From: Kitasatospora sp. SolWspMP-SS2h | GTDB lineage: Bacteria > Actinomycetota > Actinomycetes > Streptomycetales > Streptomycetaceae | NCBI RefSeq assembly: GCF_003259315.1 | Contig: NZ_QLLT01000012.1 | Coordinates: 1 to 64,000 of the forward strand | Direction of reading: 5' to 3' | Length of the DNA stretch: 64,000 bases | In this document: positions 40,007-49,900 of the stretch, piece by piece | How positions within the stretch are numbered: the first letter of the stretch is position 1 | Layout: the number at the start of each line of letters is the position of its first letter | The notes under the pieces: generated by a model | What the model was told of the DNA's origin: nothing | Database searches by the model: none | What the model saw: the letters and a program-made list of their open reading frames with translations, nothing else | Made by a program: the position numbers and the translations under genes

Positions 40007-42928
40007 ATGAGCAGCACAGGGAACGATCACCGGCGCCGACGAACCAACGTCGGCCGGTCGGTGGCCGGGGCGGAGCCGGCACGGACCCGGAACGGCGGTC
40101 CCCTGGTGGGGCGCGGCCGGGTGCTGGAGGCGCTGGGCGGGGCGTTGGACCGGCTGGTGGCCCGGGGGGGCACGGCCCTGGTCAAGGTGACCGGCGACGC
40201 CGGCGTGGGCCGGAGCACGGTGCTGGGCGAGTTCTCCCGGATCGCCCGCGCCGCGGAGGCCGTGGTGCTCAGTTTCCGTACCGCGGAGGAGCGTTCGGAG
40301 ATCCCGCTGGGCACCTTCGCGGAGGGCATGACCGGGCTGGAGGAGCTGCCCGGGCTCTCCGGGGTGTCGGGCGGCCAGGTGGTGCGCAGGTCGCTGGACG
40401 CCTACCCGCCGGGCCCGCTGGTCCTGGTGATGGACGACCTGCACATGGCCGACCCGCAGTCCGTCGAGACCCTGGCCGACCTGTTACGGCACCCGCCCCG
40501 GCCGTCGACGCTGTTCGTCCTCGGCTACCGCGACCGGCAGAACACCGGCGCGCTGCTGCGGGCCCTGGGCGGCCGGGCCAAGGAGATGCCGGTCGAGCAC
40601 CTCCACCTGGAACCGCTGCTGGAGCAGGACTACGACGAACTGCTGGCCGGGGTGGCCACCTCGGTCACCCGCCGCCGGCTGCACCGGGAGAGCGGCGGCA
40701 ACCCCGAGTACCTGAAGGTGCTGCTGGCCGAGCAGGCGGTCTCGACCGCCCCGCTGGACGGCGGCCTGACCCCGCAGCCGTCCCGCTCGGACTGCTACGT
40801 GGCCTTCGACAAGGAGATCGCCCCGCTGGCCCCGGAGACCCGGGGCGTGGCGGAGACCGCGGCGGTGCTGGGCGACGAGTTCGAGGTGGGCCTGGTCGCC
40901 GAGCTGCTCGGCCTGTCGTCGGCGACGGTGCTGATGGCGATCGGCGAGCTGATCCGGCGCGACCTGATCCGGCCGGTCGTCCCCGGCCAGTACTTCGCCT
41001 TCCGGCACCCGGTGGTGCGCCGCTCGGTGTACCACAACAGCGAACTGAGCTGGCGGGTCGGCATGCACGGCCGGGCCGACGCGGCGCTGTGCGCCCGCGG
41101 GGCGTCCGCGATGGAGCGGGCCCCGCACGTCGAGCAGTGCACGGCCTACGGCGACCAGGAGGCGATCGGCCTGCTGGAGAGCGCCGCCCGGGCCGTCTCG
41201 CTGGACGACCCGGACGCCACCTGCGCCTGGCTCACCACCGCGCTGCACGCGCTGCCGCAGGGGCCCGGGCACGACCCGCAGCGGGGCCGGCTGATGCTGC
41301 AACTGGCCGAGGCGCAGGCGCTGTCCGGGCGGCTGCTGGACTCCCGCCACCTGATGCACCAGGCCCTGGAGATGCTCCCCACCGGGGACGCGGCCGAGCA
41401 CGCCGTCGCGGTCGCCTCGGTCGCCAAGGTGCAGCGGCTGCTGGGCCGCCCGGAGGAGACCGCCGCGCTGCTGCACCGCGAGCTGGAGGCGCTCGGCGAG
41501 GAGGTCACCCCGGCCTGCGCGATGCTCAAGTTCGAGGTGTCCACCGGGCTGCTGCACCGCGGCGACCCGGACGGCGCCTACCGGGCCGCCGAGGAGGTGC
41601 TGGCCATCGCCGCCCAGCTCCGGCACCGGCCGTTGCAGGCCTCCGCGCTGGGCGTGATGGCGATGGCCGCCAGCGCGGTCGGCCGGCCGGCGCCCGCGCT
41701 GGACCACCACGCGAGCGCCACCGCGACGCTGGACAGCATGCTGGACAGCGAGTTGGCGCAGAGCCTGGACGCCACCGTGTGGATCGGCTGGAGCGGCGTG
41801 CTGCTGGAGCGCTGGAACGACGCGCTGCGGCACTTCCACAAGGGCGCCGAGTTCGCCACCCGGTCCGGTTCGCGGCTGTTCCTGCCGCACCTGCTGGCCG
41901 GGCAGGCGTACGTGCTGTGCGAGCGGGCCCGGCTGGCCGAGGCGCGCTCCACCGCGGAGCACGCGGTGTACCTGGCCGAGCTGTCCGGCAGCCCGGAGGC
42001 GCTGGTCAACTCGTACGCGATCCTGGCGTACGTGGACATCGCGCAGGGCCGCCGGGTGGAGGCGCTGACCAGTGCCGGCAAGGCCACCGTGCAGCCGCCC
42101 CGGTCGGCGGGCGGGTGGAAGGAGATGATGGCGCTGCGGGCGCTGTCCGAGGCGAAGCTGCTGAACGGGGACGCCGAGAGCTGCCTGGCGCTGATCGCGA
42201 AGGCCGGCGGGCCCGACCTGCCGCAGGCCGACGCGGGCAGCCGGGTCGCCTGGTACGAGCTGCTGACCCGGGCCGAGCTGGCCCTGGGGCAGCCCGAGGC
42301 GGCCCGGGTGTGGGCCGACCGGGCCTGGGCGGCGGCGGCCCGGCTGGACAAGCCCGGCCGCTACGCGCTGGCCGAACTCGCCCGCGCGCACGTGCTGCTG
42401 GCCCGCCAGCGGGCGGACGCGGTGCCGACCGCGCAGCAGGCCGTGCAGGGCCTGGAGCTGGCCGGCCGGTCGCTGGACGCGCTGCGGGCCCGGGTGGTGC
42501 TGGGGGCGGCGCTGTGGCAGCAGGGCCGGCACGAGGAGGCCGGGCGGGAGCTGAAGTCCGCCGAGTCGGCGCTGAACCAGCTCGGCGCCCCGGTGCTGGC
42601 CCGGGCCGCCCGTTCGGAGCGCCGCCGGCTGGCGGCCGGGGCGCCCCGGACCAGGCCGGGCGACTCAGAGCGGACGGTCACCGCGCTGACCGGCCGGGAG
42701 CGCCAGATCGCCGGGCTGCTCGGCGACGGCCTGACCAACCGGCAGATCGCCAAGTGCCTGCACATCTCCGAGAAGACCGTGGAGATGCACCTGTCCAACG
42801 TCTTCGCGAAGCTGGGCGTGGCCAACCGGGCGGCGGTCTCGGCGATCATCACTCGCGAACGGCTGGAGGGGGATCCGGTGCCCGTGGACCGGCCGCGGGT
42901 CGGGACCTCCTCCGGGGACCGGGCCTAG
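40007..42928 (+). CDS. LAL-family LuxR regulator with degenerate Walker A and a TTA codon
   Basis: A 973-residue regulator. The N-terminal AAA-like ATPase has GDAGVGRST at residues 63-71, where Arg replaces the Walker A Lys, and Walker B VLVMDDLH. A long helical TPR-like middle part leads to a C-terminal LuxR helix-turn-helix (LTGRERQIAGLLGDGLTNRQIA, then EKTVEMHLSNVF). The ATG has GGGGAG upstream. Codon 160 is TTA (40484-40486), so its translation should depend on the bldA leucine tRNA. Large LuxR regulators of this type usually activate biosynthetic clusters; it is divergent from the diiron/MFS/SDR operon and convergent with the core operon. Confidence 0.88.
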   Translation: MSSTGNDHRRRRTNVGRSVAGAEPARTRNGGPLVGRGRVLEALGGALDRLVARGGTALVKVTGDAGVGRSTVLGEFSRIARAAEAVVLSFRTAEERSEIPLGTFAEGMTGLEELPGLSGVSGGQVVRRSLDAYPPGPLVLVMDDLHMADPQSVETLADLLRHPPRPSTLFVLGYRDRQNTGALLRALGGRAKEMPVEHLHLEPLLEQDYDELLAGVATSVTRRRLHRESGGNPEYLKVLLAEQAVSTAPLDGGLTPQPSRSDCYVAFDKEIAPLAPETRGVAETAAVLGDEFEVGLVAELLGLSSATVLMAIGELIRRDLIRPVVPGQYFAFRHPVVRRSVYHNSELSWRVGMHGRADAALCARGASAMERAPHVEQCTAYGDQEAIGLLESAARAVSLDDPDATCAWLTTALHALPQGPGHDPQRGRLMLQLAEAQALSGRLLDSRHLMHQALEMLPTGDAAEHAVAVASVAKVQRLLGRPEETAALLHRELEALGEEVTPACAMLKFEVSTGLLHRGDPDGAYRAAEEVLAIAAQLRHRPLQASALGVMAMAASAVGRPAPALDHHASATATLDSMLDSELAQSLDATVWIGWSGVLLERWNDALRHFHKGAEFATRSGSRLFLPHLLAGQAYVLCERARLAEARSTAEHAVYLAELSGSPEALVNSYAILAYVDIAQGRRVEALTSAGKATVQPPRSAGGWKEMMALRALSEAKLLNGDAESCLALIAKAGGPDLPQADAGSRVAWYELLTRAELALGQPEAARVWADRAWAAAARLDKPGRYALAELARAHVLLARQRADAVPTAQQAVQGLELAGRSLDALRARVVLGAALWQQGRHEEAGRELKSAESALNQLGAPVLARAARSERRRLAAGAPRTRPGDSERTVTALTGRERQIAGLLGDGLTNRQIAKCLHISEKTVEMHLSNVFAKLGVANRAAVSAIITRERLEGDPVPVDRPRVGTSSGDRA

Positions 42929-42984
42929 CGCGCCGGGCGGCAGGCCGGCGATCTGCTGGATGAAGGTCTCCAGTCTGGCGTTCA

Positions 42985-43020
42985 GGGCCTGTTCGGCACG
43001 GCGTCGTGCCGAACAGGCCC
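42985..43020. terminator. 16-bp hairpin between LAL gene and core operon
   Basis: Exact arms at 42985-43000 and 43005-43020 with a GCGT loop, between convergent stops at 42928 and 43056. It should end the long minus-strand biosynthetic operon as well as the LAL transcript. Confidence 0.82.
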
Positions 43021-43055
43021 GCTGCTTCCTCCGCGGCTCGCCCACAACTCCCCCC

Positions 43056-44705
43056 TCAGAGCGGAATGTTGCTGTGCTTCTTGTACGGCGGCGCCATTCG
43101 CTTGGTGCGCAGTGCGCGCAGGGCCTTGATGACCGAGACCCTGGTCTCGGACGGGGTGATCACGTCGTCGATGCAGCCGTGCTCGGCGGCCACGTACGGG
43201 CTGATGACGGTCCGTTCGTACTCCTCGGTGAGTTCGCGGCGGGCCGCCTCCGGGTCGTCGGCGGCGGCGATCCGCTGGTGGAACAGCACGTCGACGCCGC
43301 CGCGGGCGCCCATCACGCCGATCTCGGCGGTGGGCCAGGCCAGGCACAGGTCGGCGCCGAGCTCCTTGGAGCCCATCACCGCGTAGCCGCCGCCGTAGGC
43401 CCGGCGGACGATCACGGTGACCTTGGGGACGGTCGACTCGATGTAGGCGAAGCCCAGTTTGGCGCCGCGCCGGATGATGCCGGCGTACTCCTGGACGGTG
43501 CCGGGCAGGAAGCCGGGCACGTCGACCAGGGTGAGGATCGGCAGGTTGAAGGCGTCGCAGAAGCGGACGAAGCGGGCCGCCTTCTCGGCCGCGTCGATGT
43601 CCAGCGAACCGGCCAGGAACTTCGGCTGGTTGGCGACCACGCCGATGCTGCGGCCCTCGATCCGGGCGAAGCCGCACAGGATGTTCGGGGCGAACTCCGG
43701 GTGCACCTCCAGCAGTTCGCCGTCGTCGAGGATCCGGTCGAGCACCTCGGCCATGTCGTACGCCTGCTCCACCGCGTCCGGCATCACGGCGTCCAGCTCC
43801 AGGTCGGCCGCGGTCACCTCCACCGTCTCGGGGGCCGGGAAGACCGGCGGGTCCACGCAGTTGTTGCTCGGCAGGAAGGAGAGCAGCTCCTTGACGTAGA
43901 GGAGGGCGTCCTCCTCGTCGGTGGCCATGTAGTGCGCGTTGCCGGTGCGGCGGGCGTGCACGGCGGCGCCGCCGAGCTCCTCCAGGCCGACGCTCTCGCC
44001 GGTCACCGAGCGGATCACGTCCGGGCCGGTGACGAACATGTGCGAGGTCCGCTCGACCATCACCACGAAGTCGGTGGCGGCCGGGGTGTAGACCGCGCCG
44101 CCCGCGCAGACGCCCATGATCACCGAGATCTGCGGGATCACCCCGGAGGCGGTCACCACCCGGCGGGCCACCTGGCCGTAGGCGGCCAGCGCGAGGACGC
44201 CCTCCTGGAGCCGGGCGCCGCTGGAGTCGTTGATGCCGACCACCGGGCAGCCGGTCTGCAGGGCCAGGTCGAGCAGCTTGCCGACCTTGACGCCGAACAT
44301 CTCGCCGACGCTGCCGTTGTGCGAGGTGACGTCCTGGGCGTAGACGCAGATCGGGCGGCCGTCGACGGTGCCCGTCCCGGTGACCACGCCGTCGCCCGCC
44401 GGGCGGCTGGCGTCGAGGCCGAAGTTGCTGGAGCGGTGGCGCACCAGCGGGTCGGTCTCCAGGAAGGAGCCGGGGTCGAGCAGCAGCTCGATCCGCTCCC
44501 GGGCGGTGAACTTGCCCAGCGCCCGGCGGCGGCGGGCGGCCCGCGGCGAGCCGGGGCGGCGGGCCTCCTCGCGGCGGGCCAGGTGCTCGGCGATCCGCTG
44601 CGCGGTGGTCGGCCGCCCGGCGGGGGCGGGCGCGGCGGGGGCGGGGGCCTCCGTGGCGGCGGCCGGGGTCGCGGTCGCCGCCGGGGTCGCGGTCTCGGTG
44701 CTCAT
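43056..44705 (-). CDS. Acyl-CoA carboxylase beta (carboxyltransferase) subunit
   Basis: A 549-residue biotin-dependent carboxyltransferase. Both crotonase-fold halves are present: the first oxyanion region SSGARLQEG, and the second region RRAYGGGYAVMGSKELGADL. In the family the residue before VMGSK sets the acyl chain: Asp in propionyl-CoA, Ile in acetyl-CoA-type enzymes; here it is Ala. The N-terminal 30 residues are Ala/Pro/Thr-rich. No alpha (biotin carboxylase) subunit is encoded in the window, so it must use a shared one. It probably supplies a malonyl-type extender for the PKS module. It is the last gene of the core operon. Confidence 0.87.
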   Translation of the reverse strand: MSTETATPAATATPAAATEAPAPAAPAPAGRPTTAQRIAEHLARREEARRPGSPRAARRRRALGKFTARERIELLLDPGSFLETDPLVRHRSSNFGLDASRPAGDGVVTGTGTVDGRPICVYAQDVTSHNGSVGEMFGVKVGKLLDLALQTGCPVVGINDSSGARLQEGVLALAAYGQVARRVVTASGVIPQISVIMGVCAGGAVYTPAATDFVVMVERTSHMFVTGPDVIRSVTGESVGLEELGGAAVHARRTGNAHYMATDEEDALLYVKELLSFLPSNNCVDPPVFPAPETVEVTAADLELDAVMPDAVEQAYDMAEVLDRILDDGELLEVHPEFAPNILCGFARIEGRSIGVVANQPKFLAGSLDIDAAEKAARFVRFCDAFNLPILTLVDVPGFLPGTVQEYAGIIRRGAKLGFAYIESTVPKVTVIVRRAYGGGYAVMGSKELGADLCLAWPTAEIGVMGARGGVDVLFHQRIAAADDPEAARRELTEEYERTVISPYVAAEHGCIDDVITPSETRVSVIKALRALRTKRMAPPYKKHSNIPL

Positions 44706-45319
44706 CGGGCGGCTCCCGCCGCGGCCCGGGGGGCGAAGGAGCGGCCGAGCGCGAACTCGGCGACCTGGCGGCCGACCAGGGCGAGCTGTTCGAGGCAGCG
44801 CCGGTCGGCCTCGGTGCCGTCGTCGCGCAGCTTCTGCTCGGCCGAGTTGACGGTGATGCCGAGCGGGGTGGGCCAGCCGCGCAGGGCGTGCACGGTGGCC
44901 CGCAGCGAGGCCAGGGTGCCGCCGCCGGTCTGCCAGCCGGCCGCGGTGACCACGCAGCCGACCGCCCGGCCGTCCAGGTAGGGGCGCGGGTCGTGGCGCA
45001 GTTCCTCCAGGTGGTCGAGGGCGTTCTTGACCAGGGCGGCGACCCCGCCGTGGTAGCTCGGGCTGGCCAGCACGAAGCCGTCGGCCCGGGCCACCTGGTC
45101 GAGGAACTCCCGGGTGGCGGCGGTGGGTTCGCCGCGGCCGGGGAGGAACACCGGCAGTCGGCCGAGGTCCTCGCCGCCGAACATCCGCACCTCGGCGCCG
45201 GCCCGGGCGGCGCCGTCCAGCGCGAGGCGCAGCGCGCGCTCGGTCGTCGAGTCCGGTCTGCCGGTGCCTCCGATGCCGATCACCAGCGGTGGCCGGGGCG
45301 CGGCCGTCCAGTCAACCAT
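44702..45319 (-). CDS. NAD(P)H-dependent FMN reductase
   Basis: A 205-residue flavodoxin-fold reductase. The FMN phosphate loop is GGTGRPDSTTERAL near residue 17-30, and the second conserved part is LASPSYHGGVAALVKNALDHLEE (loop binding the flavin ring). It should deliver reduced FMN. Its place in an operon with an NRPS that contains a luciferase-like monooxygenase makes it the likely electron source for that domain. It overlaps the carboxylase gene by four bases (ATGA). Confidence 0.82.
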   Translation of the reverse strand: MVDWTAAPRPPLVIGIGGTGRPDSTTERALRLALDGAARAGAEVRMFGGEDLGRLPVFLPGRGEPTAATREFLDQVARADGFVLASPSYHGGVAALVKNALDHLEELRHDPRPYLDGRAVGCVVTAAGWQTGGGTLASLRATVHALRGWPTPLGITVNSAEQKLRDDGTEADRRCLEQLALVGRQVAEFALGRSFAPRAAAGAAR

Positions 45320-45358
45320 CTGCTCGTCTCCTCCCCCGTCCCCCGGACGGGACGGTGT

Positions 45359-45550
45359 TCAGGCGTGGGTGCGCGGGCCGCGCGGGCGCAGGTCGGTCCA
45401 CACCTCCTCGATGCGGGCCAGGCAGTCCTCCTTGGGGCCGGTGAAGCCTTCGGGGGTCCAGCCGGCGGGGACCGGCAGGGCGGCCTCCCAGATGGAGTGC
45501 TGGTTCTCGTGGTTGACCACGACCAGGTACTCGGGCGTGCTGTCGGACAC
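45359..45550 (-). CDS. MbtH-family NRPS helper protein
   Basis: A 63-residue MbtH-like protein. The diagnostic stretch is NHENQHSIW followed by PVPAGW, and a WTDLRPRGP end replaces the usual SLRP. MbtH proteins bind adenylation domains and are needed for folding or activity of many. The GTG start has GAGAGG nine bases upstream. It lies in the core operon beside the NRPS genes and should assist one or all three A domains. Confidence 0.92.
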   Translation of the reverse strand: MSDSTPEYLVVVNHENQHSIWEAALPVPAGWTPEGFTGPKEDCLARIEEVWTDLRPRGPRTHA

Positions 45551-45592
45551 GGTGGGCTGCCTCTCTCGTCGCGGGTGCGGCGGCGGGTGCCG

Positions 45593-45628
45593 CCGCCGGT
45601 GCGGTTCCGGCCGCCGGTGCGGTTCCGG
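45593..45628. repeat. Exact 18-bp tandem duplication in a GC-rich spacer
   Basis: CCGCCGGTGCGGTTCCGG occurs twice back to back (45593-45610, 45611-45628), followed by diverged GCGGGTGCGG units up to about 45680. It fills most of the 159-base gap between the amidohydrolase and mbtH genes, the largest spacer inside the operon. Confidence 0.75.
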
Positions 45629-45709
45629 CCGCGGGCGCGGTCGCCGGTGCGGGCGCGGGTGCGGGCACCGGCGCGGCCGGGCGGCGCGGGGCCGCCCGGC
45701 GGTCGGGTG

Positions 45710-46945
45710 CTACTTGCGGGTGTCCTTGACGATCCGGCCGCCCTTGACCACCAGGACCACCCGGCTGGGGTCGTCGAAGAGCTCGGGCTCGGCCAGCGGG
45801 TCGAAGTCGACGGCGATCAGGTCGGCCAGCTTGCCGGTCTCGATCGAGCCGATCCGGTCGTCGACCCGCATGATCTTGGCGTTGACCGAGGTGGCCGAGC
45901 GGATCGCCTCGGCGGCGCCGAGCACCTTGGCCTTGAGGGCGATCTCCAGGCCGCGGCGGTCCTGCTTGGGGCCGATCAGGTCGGAGCCGGAGCCGATCAG
46001 CACGCCGGCCTCGCGGGCGGCGAGCAGGCCGTCGATCATGCCCTGCATGGTGTCGCCGACCCGCTCGCGGATCTGCGGGGGCAGGCCGTGCTGGTCGAAG
46101 TTCTCCTCGAGCACCTTGGCGATGGCCAGGGTCGGGACCAGGTTGACCCGGCCGGCCGCCATCATCGCGGCGGTCTCCTCGTCGATGCCGGTGCCGTGCT
46201 CGACGCACTCCACGCCGGCCTTGACCGCGTTGTGGATGCCGTGCACGTTGTGGGCGTGCACGGTCACGTAGGTGTGCCGGGCCTTGGCCTCGACGACGGC
46301 GGTGGCGATCTCCTCGACGGTGAACTGGGTGTCGTCGAGGGAGTCGGCGATGGAGACCACGCCGCCGGTGACGGCCATCTTGAGGAAGGTGGCGCCCTGC
46401 CGGAAGCACTCGCGGGCGGCCTTGCGGACCTCGTCGCAGCCGTCCGAGATCCGGCCGACGGCGGTCAGGCCGCGGACCCGGAAGTGGAAGCTGTCGTCCG
46501 GCGGGGCGAACGGCGAGCCCAGGTGCCCGTGGCCGCCGCACTGGACCAGCGGCGAGGCGGAGGCCCAGATCCGCGGGCCGGGCACCAGGCCGCGGCCGAC
46601 GGTGCGCAGCACGCCGTGGTCGATGCCGCCGCAGTCGCGGACGGCGGTGAAGCCGGCGTCGATGGTCTCGCGCAGGGTGCGGAAGATGTCGGCGGCGCGT
46701 TCGGCGACCGAGACCTCCAGGTTGAGCACGGCGCGCATCTCGCTGGAGTGGCCGATGTGCACGTGGGCGTCGATCAGGCCGGGCAGCAGGGTGAGGCCGC
46801 TGAGGTCGACCAGGTCGGCGTCCCCGGCCGGGCCGTCGACGCCGATCCCGGCGATCTTGTCGTCCTCCACCAGGACCGAGGCGCGCGCGACGGGGTCGCC
46901 GCCGAGTCCGTCGATCATGGTGGCGCCGGTCAGGAGCAGGGCCAT
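45710..46945 (-). CDS. Metal-dependent amidohydrolase (imidazolonepropionase/prolidase-like)
   Basis: A 411-residue amidohydrolase. The metal ligands are visible: HxH in LIDAHVHIG, a Lys in FLKMAVTGG, His residues in VTVHAHN and VECVEHGTG, and an Asp in IGSGSDLIG. N- and C-terminal strands form the usual beta-sandwich. Related enzymes cleave Xaa-Pro dipeptides or N-acyl bonds. It starts two bases after the PKS stop and is part of the core operon, so it may trim a peptide or acyl group from the product, or hydrolyse a cyclic amide. Product maturation or resistance are both possible. Confidence 0.82.
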   Translation of the reverse strand: MALLLTGATMIDGLGGDPVARASVLVEDDKIAGIGVDGPAGDADLVDLSGLTLLPGLIDAHVHIGHSSEMRAVLNLEVSVAERAADIFRTLRETIDAGFTAVRDCGGIDHGVLRTVGRGLVPGPRIWASASPLVQCGGHGHLGSPFAPPDDSFHFRVRGLTAVGRISDGCDEVRKAARECFRQGATFLKMAVTGGVVSIADSLDDTQFTVEEIATAVVEAKARHTYVTVHAHNVHGIHNAVKAGVECVEHGTGIDEETAAMMAAGRVNLVPTLAIAKVLEENFDQHGLPPQIRERVGDTMQGMIDGLLAAREAGVLIGSGSDLIGPKQDRRGLEIALKAKVLGAAEAIRSATSVNAKIMRVDDRIGSIETGKLADLIAVDFDPLAEPELFDDPSRVVLVVKGGRIVKDTRK

Positions 46946-46946
46946 G

Positions 46947-49900
46947 TCAGTTCTCCGTGGTGGTGGGTTGCGGGTCCCGGTCGGCGTCGGTGTCGGCGGG
47001 CGCGGGCAGCAGGCGCCGGCGGACGAAGAAGTCGAGCATCCGGGTGAAGTAGTCGGCGTCCAGGGGCGGGGCGGCGCAGGTGCGCGGGTCGGTGAGGGCC
47101 AGCGTGTTGGCGCTGTCCATCACCGGCATCGCCCGGTCGGGGGTCTCGCCGATCATCGCCATCAGCGGGGCGAGGGCGCTGTCCTCGCCGTCCCGGTCGA
47201 CCTGTTCGATCAGCGCGTCGCGCCACTCGTGGAACGGGACGCTGCGGACCGGGAAGCCGAACTCCCGGATCCGGTCGAAGATCTCGTTCCACTCCAGGGT
47301 GTCGGGGCTGATGGTGTGGAAGGTGCGGCCCGGCGACTTGGGGTCGGCCAGCAGCTGGACGACCTGCCGGGCGGTGTGGTCGACGGTGCCGACCGCCAGC
47401 GGGTAGCGGCGCAGCGGGGCCAGGCCGAGCTGGACGCAGCCCTGGATCACCTTGGTGACGTAGTCCTCGCTGTTGGCGGCGCCGTTGCGGCTGTCGGGCA
47501 GCACCGCGCCGGCCCGGTGCACGGCGACCGGGACGCCGCGTTCGCGGGCCAGTCCGATCAGGCCCTCGGCGACCCACTTGCTCTGGCTGTACGCGGTGTC
47601 GTGGCCGACCGGCGGCGGCAGCGGGTCGTCCTCGCGGATCAGGGTGGCGCCGCCGACCACCGCGCCGGCCAGCACGGCGAGGGTGGAGACGTAGTGGACG
47701 GGCTTGAGCCGGGCGGTGGTGGCCAGCCGCAGCACCTCCTGGGTGCCGAGCACGTTGGACGCCTTCAGCGCCCGGTAGGGGCGGACGAAGTTGACCCAGG
47801 CGCCGCAGTGCAGGACGGTGTCGACCTGCTCGGCGAGGGCGGCGAAGCGCTCCGCGCCGAGGCCGAGCAGCGGCTGGGCGAGGTCGCCGGTGACCACCCG
47901 CAGCCGGCGGGCGGCGGGCTGCGGCAGGCCGTAGGAGTCCAGTACGGCGCGCAGCCGCTCCTCGCCCTCGGCCTCGGTGGCGGCCCGGACCAGGCAGAGC
48001 ACGGTGGCGTCGGTGCTCGCCAGCAGCTCGGCGCAGAGGAACGCGCCGACGAAGCCGGTGGCGCCGGTGAGCAGCACGGTGCGCGGCGGGCCGTCCTGGA
48101 GCGGCGGCAGTCCCTCGGCGGTGATCGCCGGGTCGAGCCGCACCTCGTCCTCCAGCACCGGGCCGGCCGGCGGGGCCGCGGCGGCGCCGTCGGCGAGGCG
48201 GTCGACCAGGGCGGCGAGCGCGGCGACCGAGGAGGCCCGCAGCACGTCCCGGGCGGAGAGCGTGGAGATGCCGGAGCGGCGCAGCTGGCGGGTGGCCTGG
48301 GTGACCATCAGGGAGTGCGCGCCGAGGTCGAAGAAGTCCTCGTCGACGCCGATCCGTTCGAGGCCGAGCAGGTCGCACCAGATCCGGGCGACCTGGAGCT
48401 CGCGCGGGGTGCGGGGCGCGTCGTCGGGCTGGGCCAGGGCGGTTCCGGCGGTGTCCGGTGCGGTGTCCCGGGCGGCGGTGTCCGGTTCGGCGGCGGGTTC
48501 GGCCAGGGCGCTGCGGCCGGGTTCGACCCAGTGCCGGGTGCGCTCGAACGGGTAGCCGGGCAGCGGGACGCGGCGCGGGTCGGCGGGGCCGTGGAAGGCC
48601 GGCCAGTCGACCTCGACGCCCTGCTGCCAGAGCCGGCCGACGGCGGTGACCAGGTGCGCCAGGTCGGGCACCGGGTCGCGCGGCAGGCCCATGGTGGGGA
48701 TCGCCACCGGGGCGGGGGCCAGCCGCTGGGCGGCGGCGAGCGCGGTGAGCGCCCGGCCCGGGCCGACCTCCAGCAGGACCCGGCCAGGCCGGTCCAGGGC
48801 GGTGCGCAGGCCGTCGGCGTACCGGACGGGCTGCCGCAGGTGGCGGGCCCAGTAGCCGGGGTCGGTGGCCTCGGCGGCGGTCAGCGGGCGGCCGGTGACG
48901 CTGGAGACGACCGGCAGCCGCGGGGCGGACAGGGTCAGGGCGGAGACCCGGCGGGTGAACTCGGGCAGGTGCGGCTCGACCATCCAGGAGTGGCTGGCGA
49001 CCGGGACGCTGACCTTGCGGCAGTCGACGCCCTCGGCGCGCAGTTCGGTGAGCAGCGCGGCGACGTCCGCGTCCGGCCCGGCGACCACGGTGAGGTCGGG
49101 GGCGTTGACGGCGGAGACCGAGAGCCGCGCGCCGAGCCGGGGGGCGAGCAGCGCCTCGGGCTGCTGGACCACCAGCATCCGGCCGGGCTCCATGGCGGCG
49201 AACAGCTCGCCGCGGGCCAGCGTGATCTCCAGCGCGTCCTCCAGCGGGAACACCCCGGCCAGGCAGGCCGCGACGTACTCGCCGAGGCTGTGGCCGAGCA
49301 GGGCGGCGGGCCGCACGCCCCAGGCCATCAGCTGCCGGGCCAGCGCGTACTCGACGGTGAACAGCGAGGAGATCACCCCGGCGCCCTGGTCGCGGCCCAT
49401 GGTGGCGGCGCCGCCGCGCAGTTCGCGGCCCTCCAGCGGGGTGAAGGCGGACGGGAAGAGCAGCCGGCGCAGGTCGTAGCCGAGCCGGGGTTCGAGGAGC
49501 GCGGCGCAGCGGTCGACCTCCGCGCGGAACACCTCCTCGGAGCGGTAGACGTCCAGCCCCATGTCGGGGTGCTGCATGCCGCCGCCGGGGAAGGTGAACA
49601 CCGCCTCCTGGCGGCCGCCGCGGACGGTGCGGGTGGTGAGCCGCTCGGGTTCGGCGCCGCGCAGCACGGAGACCGCGTCGGCCGGGTCGGTGCAGACCGC
49701 GAAGCGGCGCACCGGGAAGGCCCGGCGGCCGTCCTGGAGGGTGAAGGCGGTGTCGGCGAGCGGGGCGGCGGCGCCGGGGCCGGCCAGGTGGTCGGCGAGC
49801 CGGTCGGCGGCCCGGTCGGCGGCCTCCTTGGTGTGGGCGGACAGCGGCAGCAGCTGCCAGGCGCGGGCCCGCCCGGTGCGCTCGGCGGGGGCGGGGGCCT

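Noticed and set aside
45593..45680. A further small gene between amidohydrolase and mbtH
   Set aside because: The spacer is made of short GC-rich tandem units; no frame has a start with a ribosome binding site.
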